64,000 nucleotides of DNA from Lepidurus packardi. Its lineage: Eukaryota; Arthropoda; Branchiopoda; Notostraca; Triopsidae. Each line of letters begins with the position of its first letter. Positions within the stretch are counted from its first letter, which is position 1. The stretch is taken from assembly GCA_023053545.1 (NCBI GenBank), contig JAKZAN010000058.1, positions 62,001 to 126,000 on the forward strand, in the 5' to 3' direction. The notes under the pieces are model-generated. The model made no database searches and was not told where the DNA came from. It saw only the letters and a program-made list of their open reading frames with translations. This document shows, one piece after another, positions 40,916 through 53,659 of the stretch. The position numbers were made by a program, and so were the translations under genes.

Positions 40916-43900
40916 GGACTGAACTAAATCCTTACGGACTGAATTAATTCCTTACGGACTGAATTTTATGGACTTAATTAATTCCGTAAGGAATGAATGA
41001 ATTAATTACGGACTGAAATAATTCCTTACGGACTGAATTAATTCCTTACGGACTGAATTAATTCCTTACGGACTGAATTAATTCCTTACGGACTGAATTA
41101 ATTCCTTACGGACTGAATTAATTCCTTACGGACTGAATTAATTCCTTTCGGACTGAATTATTTCCTTACGGACAGAATTAATTCTTTAGGATTGATTGAA
41201 TTCCTTTCTTACTGAATTAAATCCTTACGGACTGAATTAATTCCTTAATTAATATCTTACGGACTGAATTAATTTTATACGGACTGTATTAATTCATTAC
41301 GGACTTAATTAATCCTTTACGGACTGAATTAATTCCTTACGTACTGAATTTATTCCTTACGGACTGAATTAATTATTTACGGACTGAATTAATTCCTTAA
41401 TTAATCCATTACGGACTGAATTAATTCCTTACGTACTGAATTTATTCCTTACGGACTGAATTAATTCCTTAAGGATTTAATTAATCGATTACGGACTGAA
41501 TTATTTCCTTACGTACTGAACTTATTCCTTACGGACTTAATTAATTCCTTACGGACTTAATTAATTCCTTACGGACTTAATTAATTCCTTACGTACTTAA
41601 TTAATTCTTCACGGTCTGAATTAATTCCGTACGGATTTAATTAATTCCTTACGGACTGAATTAATTCCTTACGGACTGAATTAATTCATTATGGACTGAA
41701 TTATTTCATTACGGACTGAATTAATTCTTTAGGATTGATTGAATTCCTTTCTTACTGAATTGATTCCTTACGGACTGAATTAATTCCTTACGGACTGAAT
41801 TATTTCCTTACGGACTGAGTTAATTCTTTAGGATTGATTGAATTCCTTTCTTACTGAATTAATTCCTTACGATCTGAATTAATTCCTTACGGACTGAATT
41901 AATTCCTTACGGACTGAATTAATTCCTTACGGACTGAATTAAATCCTTACGGACTGAATTAATTCCTTAATTAATTCCTTAATTAATTCCTTACGGACTG
42001 AATTAATTTCATACGGACTGAATTAATTCATTACGGATTTAATTAATCGATTACGGACTGAAGTATTTCCTTACGTACTGAACTTATTCCTTACGGACTT
42101 AATTAATTCCTTACGGACTTAATTAATTCCTTACGGACTTAATTAATTCATTACGGACTGAATTAATTCCTTACGGACTTAATTAATTCCTTACGTACTT
42201 AATTAATTCTTTACGGTCTGAAATAATTCCTTACGGATTTAATTAATTCCTTACGGACTGAATTAATTCCTAACGGACTGAATTTTATGGACTTAATTAA
42301 TTCCGTAAGGAATGAATGAATTAATTACGGACTGAAATAATTCCTTACGGACTGAATTAATTCCTTACGGACTGAATTAATTCCTTACGGACTGAATTAA
42401 TTCCTTACGGACTGAATTAATTCCTTACGGACTGAATTAATTCATTACCGACATAATTAAATCCTTACAGACTGAAATTATTCCTTATGGACTTAACTAA
42501 TTCCGTAAGGAATGAATTAATTAATTACGGACTGAAATAATTCCTTACGGACTGAATTAATTCCTTACGGACTGAATTAATTCCTTACGGACTGATTTAA
42601 TTCATTGTGGACTTAATTAATTCCGTAAGGAATGAATGAATTAATTACGGACTGAAATAATTCCTTACGGACTGAATTAATTCCTTACGGACTGAATTAA
42701 TTCCTTACGGACTGAATTAATTCCTTACGGACTGAATTAATTCCTTACGGACTGAACTAATACCTTACGGACTGAATTAAATCCTTACGGACTGAATTAA
42801 TTCCTTACGGACTGAATTAATTCCTTTCTTACCGAATTAATTTCTTACGGACTGAATTAATTCCTTACGGACTGAATTAATTCCTTACGGACTTAATTAT
42901 TTCCTTACGGACTGAATTAATTCTTTAGGATTGATTGAATTCCTTTCTTACTGAATTAATTCCTTACGGACTGAATTAATTCCTTGCGGACTGAATTAAT
43001 TCATTACCGACATAACTAAATCCTTACAGACTGAAATTATTCCTTATGGACTTAACTAATTCCGTAAGGAATGAATTAATTAATTACGGACTGAAATAAT
43101 TCCTTACGGACTGAATTAATTCCTTACGGACTGAATTAATTCCTTACGGACTGAATTAATTCCTTACGGACTGAATTAATTCCTTACGGACTGTATTAAT
43201 TCCTTTCTTACTGAATTAATTCCTTAAGGACTGAATTAATTCCTTAATTAATTCCTTACGGACTGAATTAATTTCATACGGACTGAATTAATTCATTACG
43301 GACTTAATTAATCCAATACGTACTGAACTTATTCATTACGGACTGAATTATTTCCTTACGGACTGAATTAATTCTTTAGGATTGATTGAATTCCTTTCTT
43401 ACTGAATTAATTCCTTACGGACTGAATTAATTCCTTACGGACTTAATTAATTCCGTAAGGAATGAATTAATTAATTACGGACTGAAATAATTCCTTACGG
43501 AATGAATTAATTCCTTACGGACTTCATTAATTCCTTTCGGACTGAATTAATACCTTACGGACTTCATTAATTCCTTTCGGACTGAATTAATACCTTACGG
43601 ACTTAATTAATTCCTTACGGACTTAATTAATTCACTACGGACTGAATTAATACCTTACGGACTGAATTAAATCCTTACGGACAGAATTAATTCCTTACGG
43701 ACTGAATTAATTCCTTACGGACTGAATTAATTCCTTACGGACTGAATTAATTCCTTACGGACTGAATTAATAACTTACGGACTGAATTAAATCCTTACGG
43801 ACTGAATTAATTCCTTACGGACTGAATTAATTCCTTACGGACTGAATTAATTCCTTACGGACTGAATTAATTCCTTACGGACTGAATTAATTCCTTACGG

Positions 43901-45181
43901 ACTGAATTATTTCCTTACGGACTGAATTAATTCTTTAGGATTGATTGAATTCCTTTCTTACGGAATTAATTCCTTACGGACTGAATTAATTCCTTACGGA
44001 CTGAATTAATTCCTTACGGACTTAATTATTTCCTTACGGACTGAATTAATTCTTTAGGATTGATTGAATTCCTTTCTTACTGAATTAATTCCTTACGGAC
44101 TGAATTAATTCCTTTCGGACTGAATTAATTCATTACCGACATAATTAAATCCTTACAGACTGACATTATTCCTTATGGACTTAACTAATTCCGTAAGGAA
44201 TGAATTAATTAATTACGGACTGAAATAATTCCTTACGGACTGAATTAATTCCTTACGGACTGAATTAATTCCTTACGGACTGAATTAATTCCTTACGGAC
44301 TGAATTAATTCCTTACGGACTGTATTAATTCCTTTCTTACTGAATTAATTCCTTAAGGACTGAATTAATTCCTTAATTAATTCCTTACGGACTGAATTAA
44401 TTTCATACGGACTGAATTAATTCATTACGGACTTAATTAATCCAATACGTACTGAACTTATTCATTACGGACTGAATTATTTCCTTACGGACTGAATTAA
44501 TTCTTTAGGATTGATTGAATTCCTTTCTTACTGAATTAATTCCTTACGGACTGAATTAATTCCTTACGGACTTAATTAATTCCGTAAGGAATGAATTAAT
44601 TAATTACGGACTGAAATAATTCCTTACGGAATGAATTAATTCCTTACGGACTTCATTAATTCCTTTCGGACTGAATTAATACCTTACGGACTTAATTAAT
44701 TCCTTACGGACTTAATTAATTCACTACGGACTGAATTAATACCTTACGGACTGAATTAAATCCTTACGGACAGAATTAATTCCTTACGGACTGAATTAAT
44801 TCCTTACGGACTGAATTAATTCCTTACGGACTGAATTAATTCCTTACGGACTGAATTAATTCCTTACGGACTGAATTAAATCCTTACGGACTGAATTAAT
44901 TCCTTACGGACTGAATTAATTCCTTACGGACTGAATTAATTCCTTACGGACTGAATTAATTCCTTACGGACTGAATTAATTCCTTACGGACTGAATTAAT
45001 TCCTTACGGACTGAATTAATTCCTTACGGACTTAATTATTTCCTTACGGACTGAATTAATTCTTTAGGATTGATTGAATTCCTTTCTTAGCGAATTAATT
45101 CCTTACGGACTGAATTAATTCCTTACGGACTGAATTAATTCCTTACGGACTGAATTAATTCCTTACGGACTGAATTAATTC

Positions 45182-48100
45182 CTTACGGACTGAATTAATA
45201 CCTTACGGACTGAATTAAATCCTTACGGACTGAATTAATTCCTTACGGACTGAATTAATTCCTTACGGACTGAATTAATTCCTTACGGACTGAATTAATT
45301 CCTTACGGACTTAATAAATTCCTTACGTACTTAATTAATTCCTTACGGTCTGAATTAATTCCGTACGGATTTTATTAACTACTTACGGACTGAATTAATT
45401 CCTTACGGACTTAATTAATTCCTTACGGACTGAATTAATTCCTTACGGACTGAATTAATTCCTTACGGACTGAATTATTTCCTTACGGACTGAATTAATT
45501 CTTTAGGATTGATTGAATTCCTTTCTTACCGAATTAATTCCTTACGGACTGAATTAATTCCTTACGGACTGAATTAATTCCTTACGGACTGAATTAATTC
45601 CTTACGGACTTAATTATTTCCTTACGGACTGAATTAATTCTTTAGGATTGATTGAATTCCTTTCTTACTGAATTAATTCCTTACGGACTGAATTAATTCC
45701 TTGCGGACTGAATTAATTCATTACCGACATAATTAAATCCTTACAGACTGAAATTATTCCTTATGGACTTAACTAATTCCGTAAGGAATGAATTAATTAA
45801 TTACGGACTGAAATAATTCCTTACGGACTGAATTAATTCCTTACGGACTGAATTAATTCCTTACGGACTGATTTAATTCATTGTGGACTTAATTAATTCC
45901 GTAAGGAATGAATGAATTAATTACGGACTGAAATAATTCCTTACGGACTGAATTAATTCCTTACGGACTGAATTAATTCCTTACGGACTGAATTAATTCC
46001 TTACGGACTGAATTAATTCCTTACGGACTGAATTAATTCCTTACGGACTGAATTAATTCCTTTCGGACTGAATTATTTCCTTACGGACAGAATTTATTCT
46101 TTAGGATTGATTGAATTCCTTTCTTACTGAATTAAATCCTTACGGACTGAATTAATTCCTTAATTAATATCTTACGGACTGAATTAATTTTATACGGACT
46201 GTATTAATTCATTACGGACTTAATTAATCCTTTACGGACTGAATTAATTCCTTACGTACTGAATTTATTCCTTACGGACTGAATTAATTCCTTAAGGATT
46301 TAATTAATCGATTACGGACTGAATTATTTCCTTACGTACTGAACTTATTCCTTACGGACTTAATTAATTCCTTACGGACTTAATTAATTCCTTACGGACT
46401 TAATTAATTCCTTTCGTACTTAATTAATTCTTCACGGTCTGAATTAATTCCGTACGGATTTAATTAATTCCTTACGGACTGAATTAATTCCTTACGGACT
46501 GAATTAATTCATTATGGACTGAATTATTTCATTACGGACTGAATTAATTCTTTAGGATTGATTGAATTCCTTTCTTACTGAATTAATTCCTTACGGACTG
46601 AATTAATTCCTTACGGACTGAATTATTTCCTTACGGACTGAATTAATTCTTTAGGATTGATTGAATTCCTTTCTTACTGAATTAATTCCTTACGGATTGA
46701 ATTAATTCCTTACGGACTGAATTAATTCCTTACGGACTGAATTAATTCCTTACGGACTGAATTAAATCCTTACGGACTGAATTAATTCCTTACGGACTGA
46801 ACTAATTCCTTAATTAATTCCTTACGGACTGAATTAATTTCATACGGACTGAATTAATTCATTACGGATTTAATTAATCGATTACGGACTGAATTATTTC
46901 CTTACGTACTGAACTTATTCCTTACGGACTTAATTAATTCCTTACGGACTTAATTAATTCATTACGGACTGAATTAATTCCTTACGGACTTAATTAATTC
47001 CTTACGTACTTAATTAATTCTTTACGGTCTGAAATAATTCCATACGGATTTAATTAATTCCTTACGGACTGAATTAATTCCTTACGGACTGAATTTTATG
47101 GACTTAATTAATTCCGTAAGGAATGAATGAATTAATTACGGACGGAAATAATTCCTTACGGACTGAATTAATTCCTTACGGACTGAATTAATTCCTTATG
47201 GACTTATTTAATCCAATACGGACTGAATTAATTCCTTACGGACTGAATTAATTCCTTACGGACTGAATACCTTACTACCTTAATACCTTACGGACTGAAC
47301 TAAATCCTTACGGACTGAATTAATTCCTTACGGACTGAATTTTATGGACTTAATTAATTCCGTAAGGAATGAATGAATTAATTACGGACTGAAATAATTC
47401 CTTACGGACTGAATTAATTCCTTACGGACTGAATTAATTCCTTACGGACTGAATTAATTCCTTACGGACTGAATTAATTCCTTACGGACTGAATTAATTC
47501 CTTACGGACTGAATTAATTCCTTTCGGACTGAATTATTTCCTTACGGACAGAATTAATTCTTTAGGATTGATTGAATTCCTTTCTTACTGAATTAAATCC
47601 TTACGGACTGAATTAATTCCTTAATTAATATCTTACGGACTGAATTAATTTTATACGGACTGTATTAATTCATTACGGACTTAATTAATCCTTTACGGAC
47701 TGAATTAATTCCTTACGTACTGAATTTATTCCTTACGGACTGAATTAATTATTTACGGACTGAATTAATTCCTTAATTAATCCATTACGGACTGAATTAA
47801 TTCCTTACGTACTGAATTTATTCCTTACGGACTGAATTAATTCCTTAAGGATTTAATTAATCGATTACGGACTGAATTATTTCCTTACGTACTGAACTTA
47901 TTCCTTACGGACTTAATTAATTCCTTACGGACTTAATTAATTCCTTACGGACTTAATTAATTCCTTACGTACTTAATTAATTCTTCACGGTCTGAATTAA
48001 TTCCGTACGGATTTAATTAATTCCTTACGGACTGAATTAATTCCTTACGGACTGAATTAATTCATTATGGACTGAATTATTTCATTACGGACTGAATTAA

Positions 48101-48365
48101 TTCTTTAGGATTGATTGAATTCCTTTCTTACTGAATTGATTCCTTACGGACTGAATTAATTCCTTACGGACTGAATTATTTCCTTACGGACTGAGTTAAT
48201 TCTTTAGGATTGATTGAATTCCTTTCTTACTGAATTAATTCCTTACGATCTGAATTAATTCCTTACGGACTGAATTAATTCCTTACGGACTGAATTAATT
48301 CCTTACGGACTGAATTAAATCCTTACGGACTGAATTAATTCCTTAATTAATTCCTTAATTAATTC
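45182..48365 (+). repeat. 3184-bp tandem duplication, copy B
   Basis: It is followed directly by copy C at 48,366-51,549. Eight punctuation marks keep the 3184-bp offset. B and C share GACGGAAATAA (47,145 and 50,329) and GAACTAATTCC (46,799 and 49,983), both absent from A. The junction lies in plain monomers near 48,361, just after a doublet of 12-bp monomers. I saw no difference in the lines compared. Confidence 0.9.
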
Positions 48366-51300
48366 CTTACGGACTGAATTAATACCTTACGGACTGAATT
48401 AAATCCTTACGGACTGAATTAATTCCTTACGGACTGAATTAATTCCTTACGGACTGAATTAATTCCTTACGGACTGAATTAATTCCTTACGGACTTAATA
48501 AATTCCTTACGTACTTAATTAATTCCTTACGGTCTGAATTAATTCCGTACGGATTTTATTAACTACTTACGGACTGAATTAATTCCTTACGGACTTAATT
48601 AATTCCTTACGGACTGAATTAATTCCTTACGGACTGAATTAATTCCTTACGGACTGAATTATTTCCTTACGGACTGAATTAATTCTTTAGGATTGATTGA
48701 ATTCCTTTCTTACCGAATTAATTCCTTACGGACTGAATTAATTCCTTACGGACTGAATTAATTCCTTACGGACTGAATTAATTCCTTACGGACTTAATTA
48801 TTTCCTTACGGACTGAATTAATTCTTTAGGATTGATTGAATTCCTTTCTTACTGAATTAATTCCTTACGGACTGAATTAATTCCTTGCGGACTGAATTAA
48901 TTCATTACCGACATAATTAAATCCTTACAGACTGAAATTATTCCTTATGGACTTAACTAATTCCGTAAGGAATGAATTAATTAATTACGGACTGAAATAA
49001 TTCCTTACGGACTGAATTAATTCCTTACGGACTGAATTAATTCCTTACGGACTGATTTAATTCATTGTGGACTTAATTAATTCCGTAAGGAATGAATGAA
49101 TTAATTACGGACTGAAATAATTCCTTACGGACTGAATTAATTCCTTACGGACTGAATTAATTCCTTACGGACTGAATTAATTCCTTACGGACTGAATTAA
49201 TTCCTTACGGACTGAATTAATTCCTTACGGACTGAATTAATTCCTTTCGGACTGAATTATTTCCTTACGGACAGAATTTATTCTTTAGGATTGATTGAAT
49301 TCCTTTCTTACTGAATTAAATCCTTACGGACTGAATTAATTCCTTAATTAATATCTTACGGACTGAATTAATTTTATACGGACTGTATTAATTCATTACG
49401 GACTTAATTAATCCTTTACGGACTGAATTAATTCCTTACGTACTGAATTTATTCCTTACGGACTGAATTAATTCCTTAAGGATTTAATTAATCGATTACG
49501 GACTGAATTATTTCCTTACGTACTGAACTTATTCCTTACGGACTTAATTAATTCCTTACGGACTTAATTAATTCCTTACGGACTTAATTAATTCCTTTCG
49601 TACTTAATTAATTCTTCACGGTCTGAATTAATTCCGTACGGATTTAATTAATTCCTTACGGACTGAATTAATTCCTTACGGACTGAATTAATTCATTATG
49701 GACTGAATTATTTCATTACGGACTGAATTAATTCTTTAGGATTGATTGAATTCCTTTCTTACTGAATTAATTCCTTACGGACTGAATTAATTCCTTACGG
49801 ACTGAATTATTTCCTTACGGACTGAATTAATTCTTTAGGATTGATTGAATTCCTTTCTTACTGAATTAATTCCTTACGGATTGAATTAATTCCTTACGGA
49901 CTGAATTAATTCCTTACGGACTGAATTAATTCCTTACGGACTGAATTAAATCCTTACGGACTGAATTAATTCCTTACGGACTGAACTAATTCCTTAATTA
50001 ATTCCTTACGGACTGAATTAATTTCATACGGACTGAATTAATTCATTACGGATTTAATTAATCGATTACGGACTGAATTATTTCCTTACGTACTGAACTT
50101 ATTCCTTACGGACTTAATTAATTCCTTACGGACTTAATTAATTCATTACGGACTGAATTAATTCCTTACGGACTTAATTAATTCCTTACGTACTTAATTA
50201 ATTCTTTACGGTCTGAAATAATTCCATACGGATTTAATTAATTCCTTACGGACTGAATTAATTCCTTACGGACTGAATTTTATGGACTTAATTAATTCCG
50301 TAAGGAATGAATGAATTAATTACGGACGGAAATAATTCCTTACGGACTGAATTAATTCCTTACGGACTGAATTAATTCCTTATGGACTTATTTAATCCAA
50401 TACGGACTGAATTAATTCCTTACGGACTGAATTAATTCCTTACGGACTGAATACCTTACTACCTTAATACCTTACGGACTGAACTAAATCCTTACGGACT
50501 GAATTAATTCCTTACGGACTGAATTTTATGGACTTAATTAATTCCGTAAGGAATGAATGAATTAATTACGGACTGAAATAATTCCTTACGGACTGAATTA
50601 ATTCCTTACGGACTGAATTAATTCCTTACGGACTGAATTAATTCCTTACGGACTGAATTAATTCCTTACGGACTGAATTAATTCCTTACGGACTGAATTA
50701 ATTCCTTTCGGACTGAATTATTTCCTTACGGACAGAATTAATTCTTTAGGATTGATTGAATTCCTTTCTTACTGAATTAAATCCTTACGGACTGAATTAA
50801 TTCCTTAATTAATATCTTACGGACTGAATTAATTTTATACGGACTGTATTAATTCATTACGGACTTAATTAATCCTTTACGGACTGAATTAATTCCTTAC
50901 GTACTGAATTTATTCCTTACGGACTGAATTAATTATTTACGGACTGAATTAATTCCTTAATTAATCCATTACGGACTGAATTAATTCCTTACGTACTGAA
51001 TTTATTCCTTACGGACTGAATTAATTCCTTAAGGATTTAATTAATCGATTACGGACTGAATTATTTCCTTACGTACTGAACTTATTCCTTACGGACTTAA
51101 TTAATTCCTTACGGACTTAATTAATTCCTTACGGACTTAATTAATTCCTTACGTACTTAATTAATTCTTCACGGTCTGAATTAATTCCGTACGGATTTAA
51201 TTAATTCCTTACGGACTGAATTAATTCCTTACGGACTGAATTAATTCATTATGGACTGAATTATTTCATTACGGACTGAATTAATTCTTTAGGATTGATT

Positions 51301-51549
51301 GAATTCCTTTCTTACTGAATTGATTCCTTACGGACTGAATTAATTCCTTACGGACTGAATTATTTCCTTACGGACTGAGTTAATTCTTTAGGATTGATTG
51401 AATTCCTTTCTTACTGAATTAATTCCTTACGATCTGAATTAATTCCTTACGGACTGAATTAATTCCTTACGGACTGAATTAATTCCTTACGGACTGAATT
51501 AAATCCTTACGGACTGAATTAATTCCTTAATTAATTCCTTAATTAATTC
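48366..51549 (+). repeat. 3184-bp tandem duplication, copy C
   Basis: This is the direct partner of 45,182-48,365. After its end the sequence continues as copy A does after 41,990 (TTTCATACGG, then a ClaI module), so the duplication was inserted within an A-like context. The punctuation mark at 52,481 equals 42,921 plus 9560. Confidence 0.9.
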
Positions 51550-53659
51550 CTTACGGACTGAATTAATTTCATACGGACTGAATTAATTCATTACGGATTT
51601 AATTAATCGATTACGGACTGAAGTATTTCCTTACGTACTGAACTTATTCCTTACGGACTTAATTAATTCCTTACGGACTTAATTAATTCCTTACGGACTT
51701 AATTAATTCATTACGGACTGAATTAATTCCTTACGGACTTAATTAATTCCTTACGTACTTAATTAATTCTTTACGGTCTGAAATAATTCCTTACGGATTT
51801 AATTAATTCCTTACGGACTGAATTAATTCCTAACGGACTGAATTTTATGGACTTAATTAATTCCGTAAGGAATGAATGAATTAATTACGGACTGAAATAA
51901 TTCCTTACGGACTGAATTAATTCCTTACGGACTGAATTAATTCCTTACGGACTGAATTAATTCCTTACGGACTGAATTAATTCCTTACGGACTGAATTAA
52001 TTCATTACCGACATAATTAAATCCTTACAGACTGAAATTATTCCTTATGGACTTAACTAATTCCGTAAGGAATGAATTAATTAATTACGGACTGAAATAA
52101 TTCCTTACGGACTGAATTAATTCCTTACGGACTGAATTAATTCCTTACGGACTGATTTAATTCATTGTGGACTTAATTAATTCCGTAAGGAATGAATGAA
52201 TTAATTACGGACTGAAATAATTCCTTACGGACTGAATTAATTCCTTACGGACTGAATTAATTCCTTACGGACTGAATTAATTCCTTACGGACTGAATTAA
52301 TTCCTTACGGACTGAACTAATACCTTACGGACTGAATTAAATCCTTACGGACTGAATTAATTCCTTACGGACTGAATTAATTCCTTTCTTACCGAATTAA
52401 TTTCTTACGGACTGAATTAATTCCTTACGGACTGAATTAATTCCTTACGGACTTAATTATTTCCTTACGGACTGAATTAATTCTTTAGGATTGATTGAAT
52501 TCCTTTCTTACTGAATTAATTCCTTACGGACTGAATTAATTCCTTGCGGACTGAATTAATTCATTACCGACATAACTAAATCCTTACGGACTGAATTAAT
52601 TCCTTAATTAATTCCTTAATTAATTCCTTACGGACTGAATTAATTTCATACGGACTGAATTAATTCATTACGGATTTAATTAATCGATTACGGACTGAAG
52701 TATTTCCTTACGTACTGAACTTATTCCTTACGGACTTAATTAATTCCTTACGGACTTAATTAATTCCTTACGGACTTAATTAATTCATTACGGACTGAAT
52801 TAATTCCTTACGGACTTAATTAATTCCTTACGTACTTAATTAATTCTTTACGGTCTGAAATAATTCCTTACGGATTTAATTAATTCCTTACGGACTGAAT
52901 TAATTCCTAACGGACTGAATTTTATGGACTTAATTAATTCCGTAAGGAATGAATGAATTAATTACGGACTGAAATAATTCCTTACGGACTGAATTAATTC
53001 CTTACGGACTGAATTAATTCCTTACGGACTGAATTAATTCCTTACGGACTGAATTAATTCCTTACGGACTGAATTAATTCATTACCGACATAATTAAATC
53101 CTTACAGACTGAAATTATTCCTTATGGACTTAACTAATTCCGTAAGGAATGAATTAATTAATTACGGACTGAAATAATTCCTTACGGACTGAATTAATTC
53201 CTTACGGACTGAATTAATTCCTTACGGACTGATTTAATTCATTGTGGACTTAATTAATTCCGTAAGGAATGAATGAATTAATTACGGACTGAAATAATTC
53301 CTTACGGACTGAATTAATTCCTTACGGACTGAATTAATTCCTTACGGACTGAATTAATTCCTTACGGACTGAATTAATTCCTTACGGACTGAACTAATAC
53401 CTTACGGACTGAATTAAATCCTTACGGACTGAATTAATTCCTTACGGACTGAATTAATTCCTTTCTTACCGAATTAATTTCTTACGGACTGAATTAATTC
53501 CTTACGGACTGAATTAATTCCTTACGGACTTAATTATTTCCTTACGGACTGAATTAATTCTTTAGGATTGATTGAATTCCTTTCTTACTGAATTAATTCC
53601 TTACGGACTGAATTAATTCCTTGCGGACTGAATTAATTCATTACCGACATAACTAAATC
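51506..53659 (+). repeat. 1077-bp tandem duplication (two copies)
   Basis: Copies are about 51,506-52,582 and 52,583-53,659. GAAGTATTTCC (51,620 and 52,697), CATTGTGGAC (52,161 and 53,238) and punctuation marks (52,481 and 53,558) keep the offset. The junction falls in AAATCCTTAC: copy 1 leaves a CpG-decay cassette after ACATAACTAAATCC and re-enters the 12-bp monomer doublet. Confidence 0.9.

Larger units (their letters stand above)
37060..41990 (+). repeat. 6.2-6.4-kb duplication, ancestral copy A
   Basis: Copy B is about 43,280-48,365. Offsets are 6216 bp up to the punctuation mark at 38,844, then 6376 bp from 39,123 to 41,824, checked at thirteen marks. The 160-bp change is eight extra monomers at about 45,301-45,460 in B, which form a CGTACG palindrome module. 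A lacks the GACGGAAATAA and GAACTAATTCC changes found in B and C. Confidence 0.87.
39701..53020 (+). repeat. subfamily III domain, interleaved with II
   Basis: The markers are ATCGAT (ClaI) monomers, a 14-bp monomer made by a 6-bp deletion (GAATTTTATGG), TTAATTAATATC, TTTTATACGG, and an 8-bp microrepeat. Subfamily III blocks lie at about 39.7-42.4, 46.1-48.36, 49.3-52.0 and 52.58-53.02 kb, separated by subfamily II blocks carrying the CpG-decay cassette. The arrangement results from 6.2-6.4-kb, 3184-bp and 1077-bp duplications listed separately. Confidence 0.75.
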
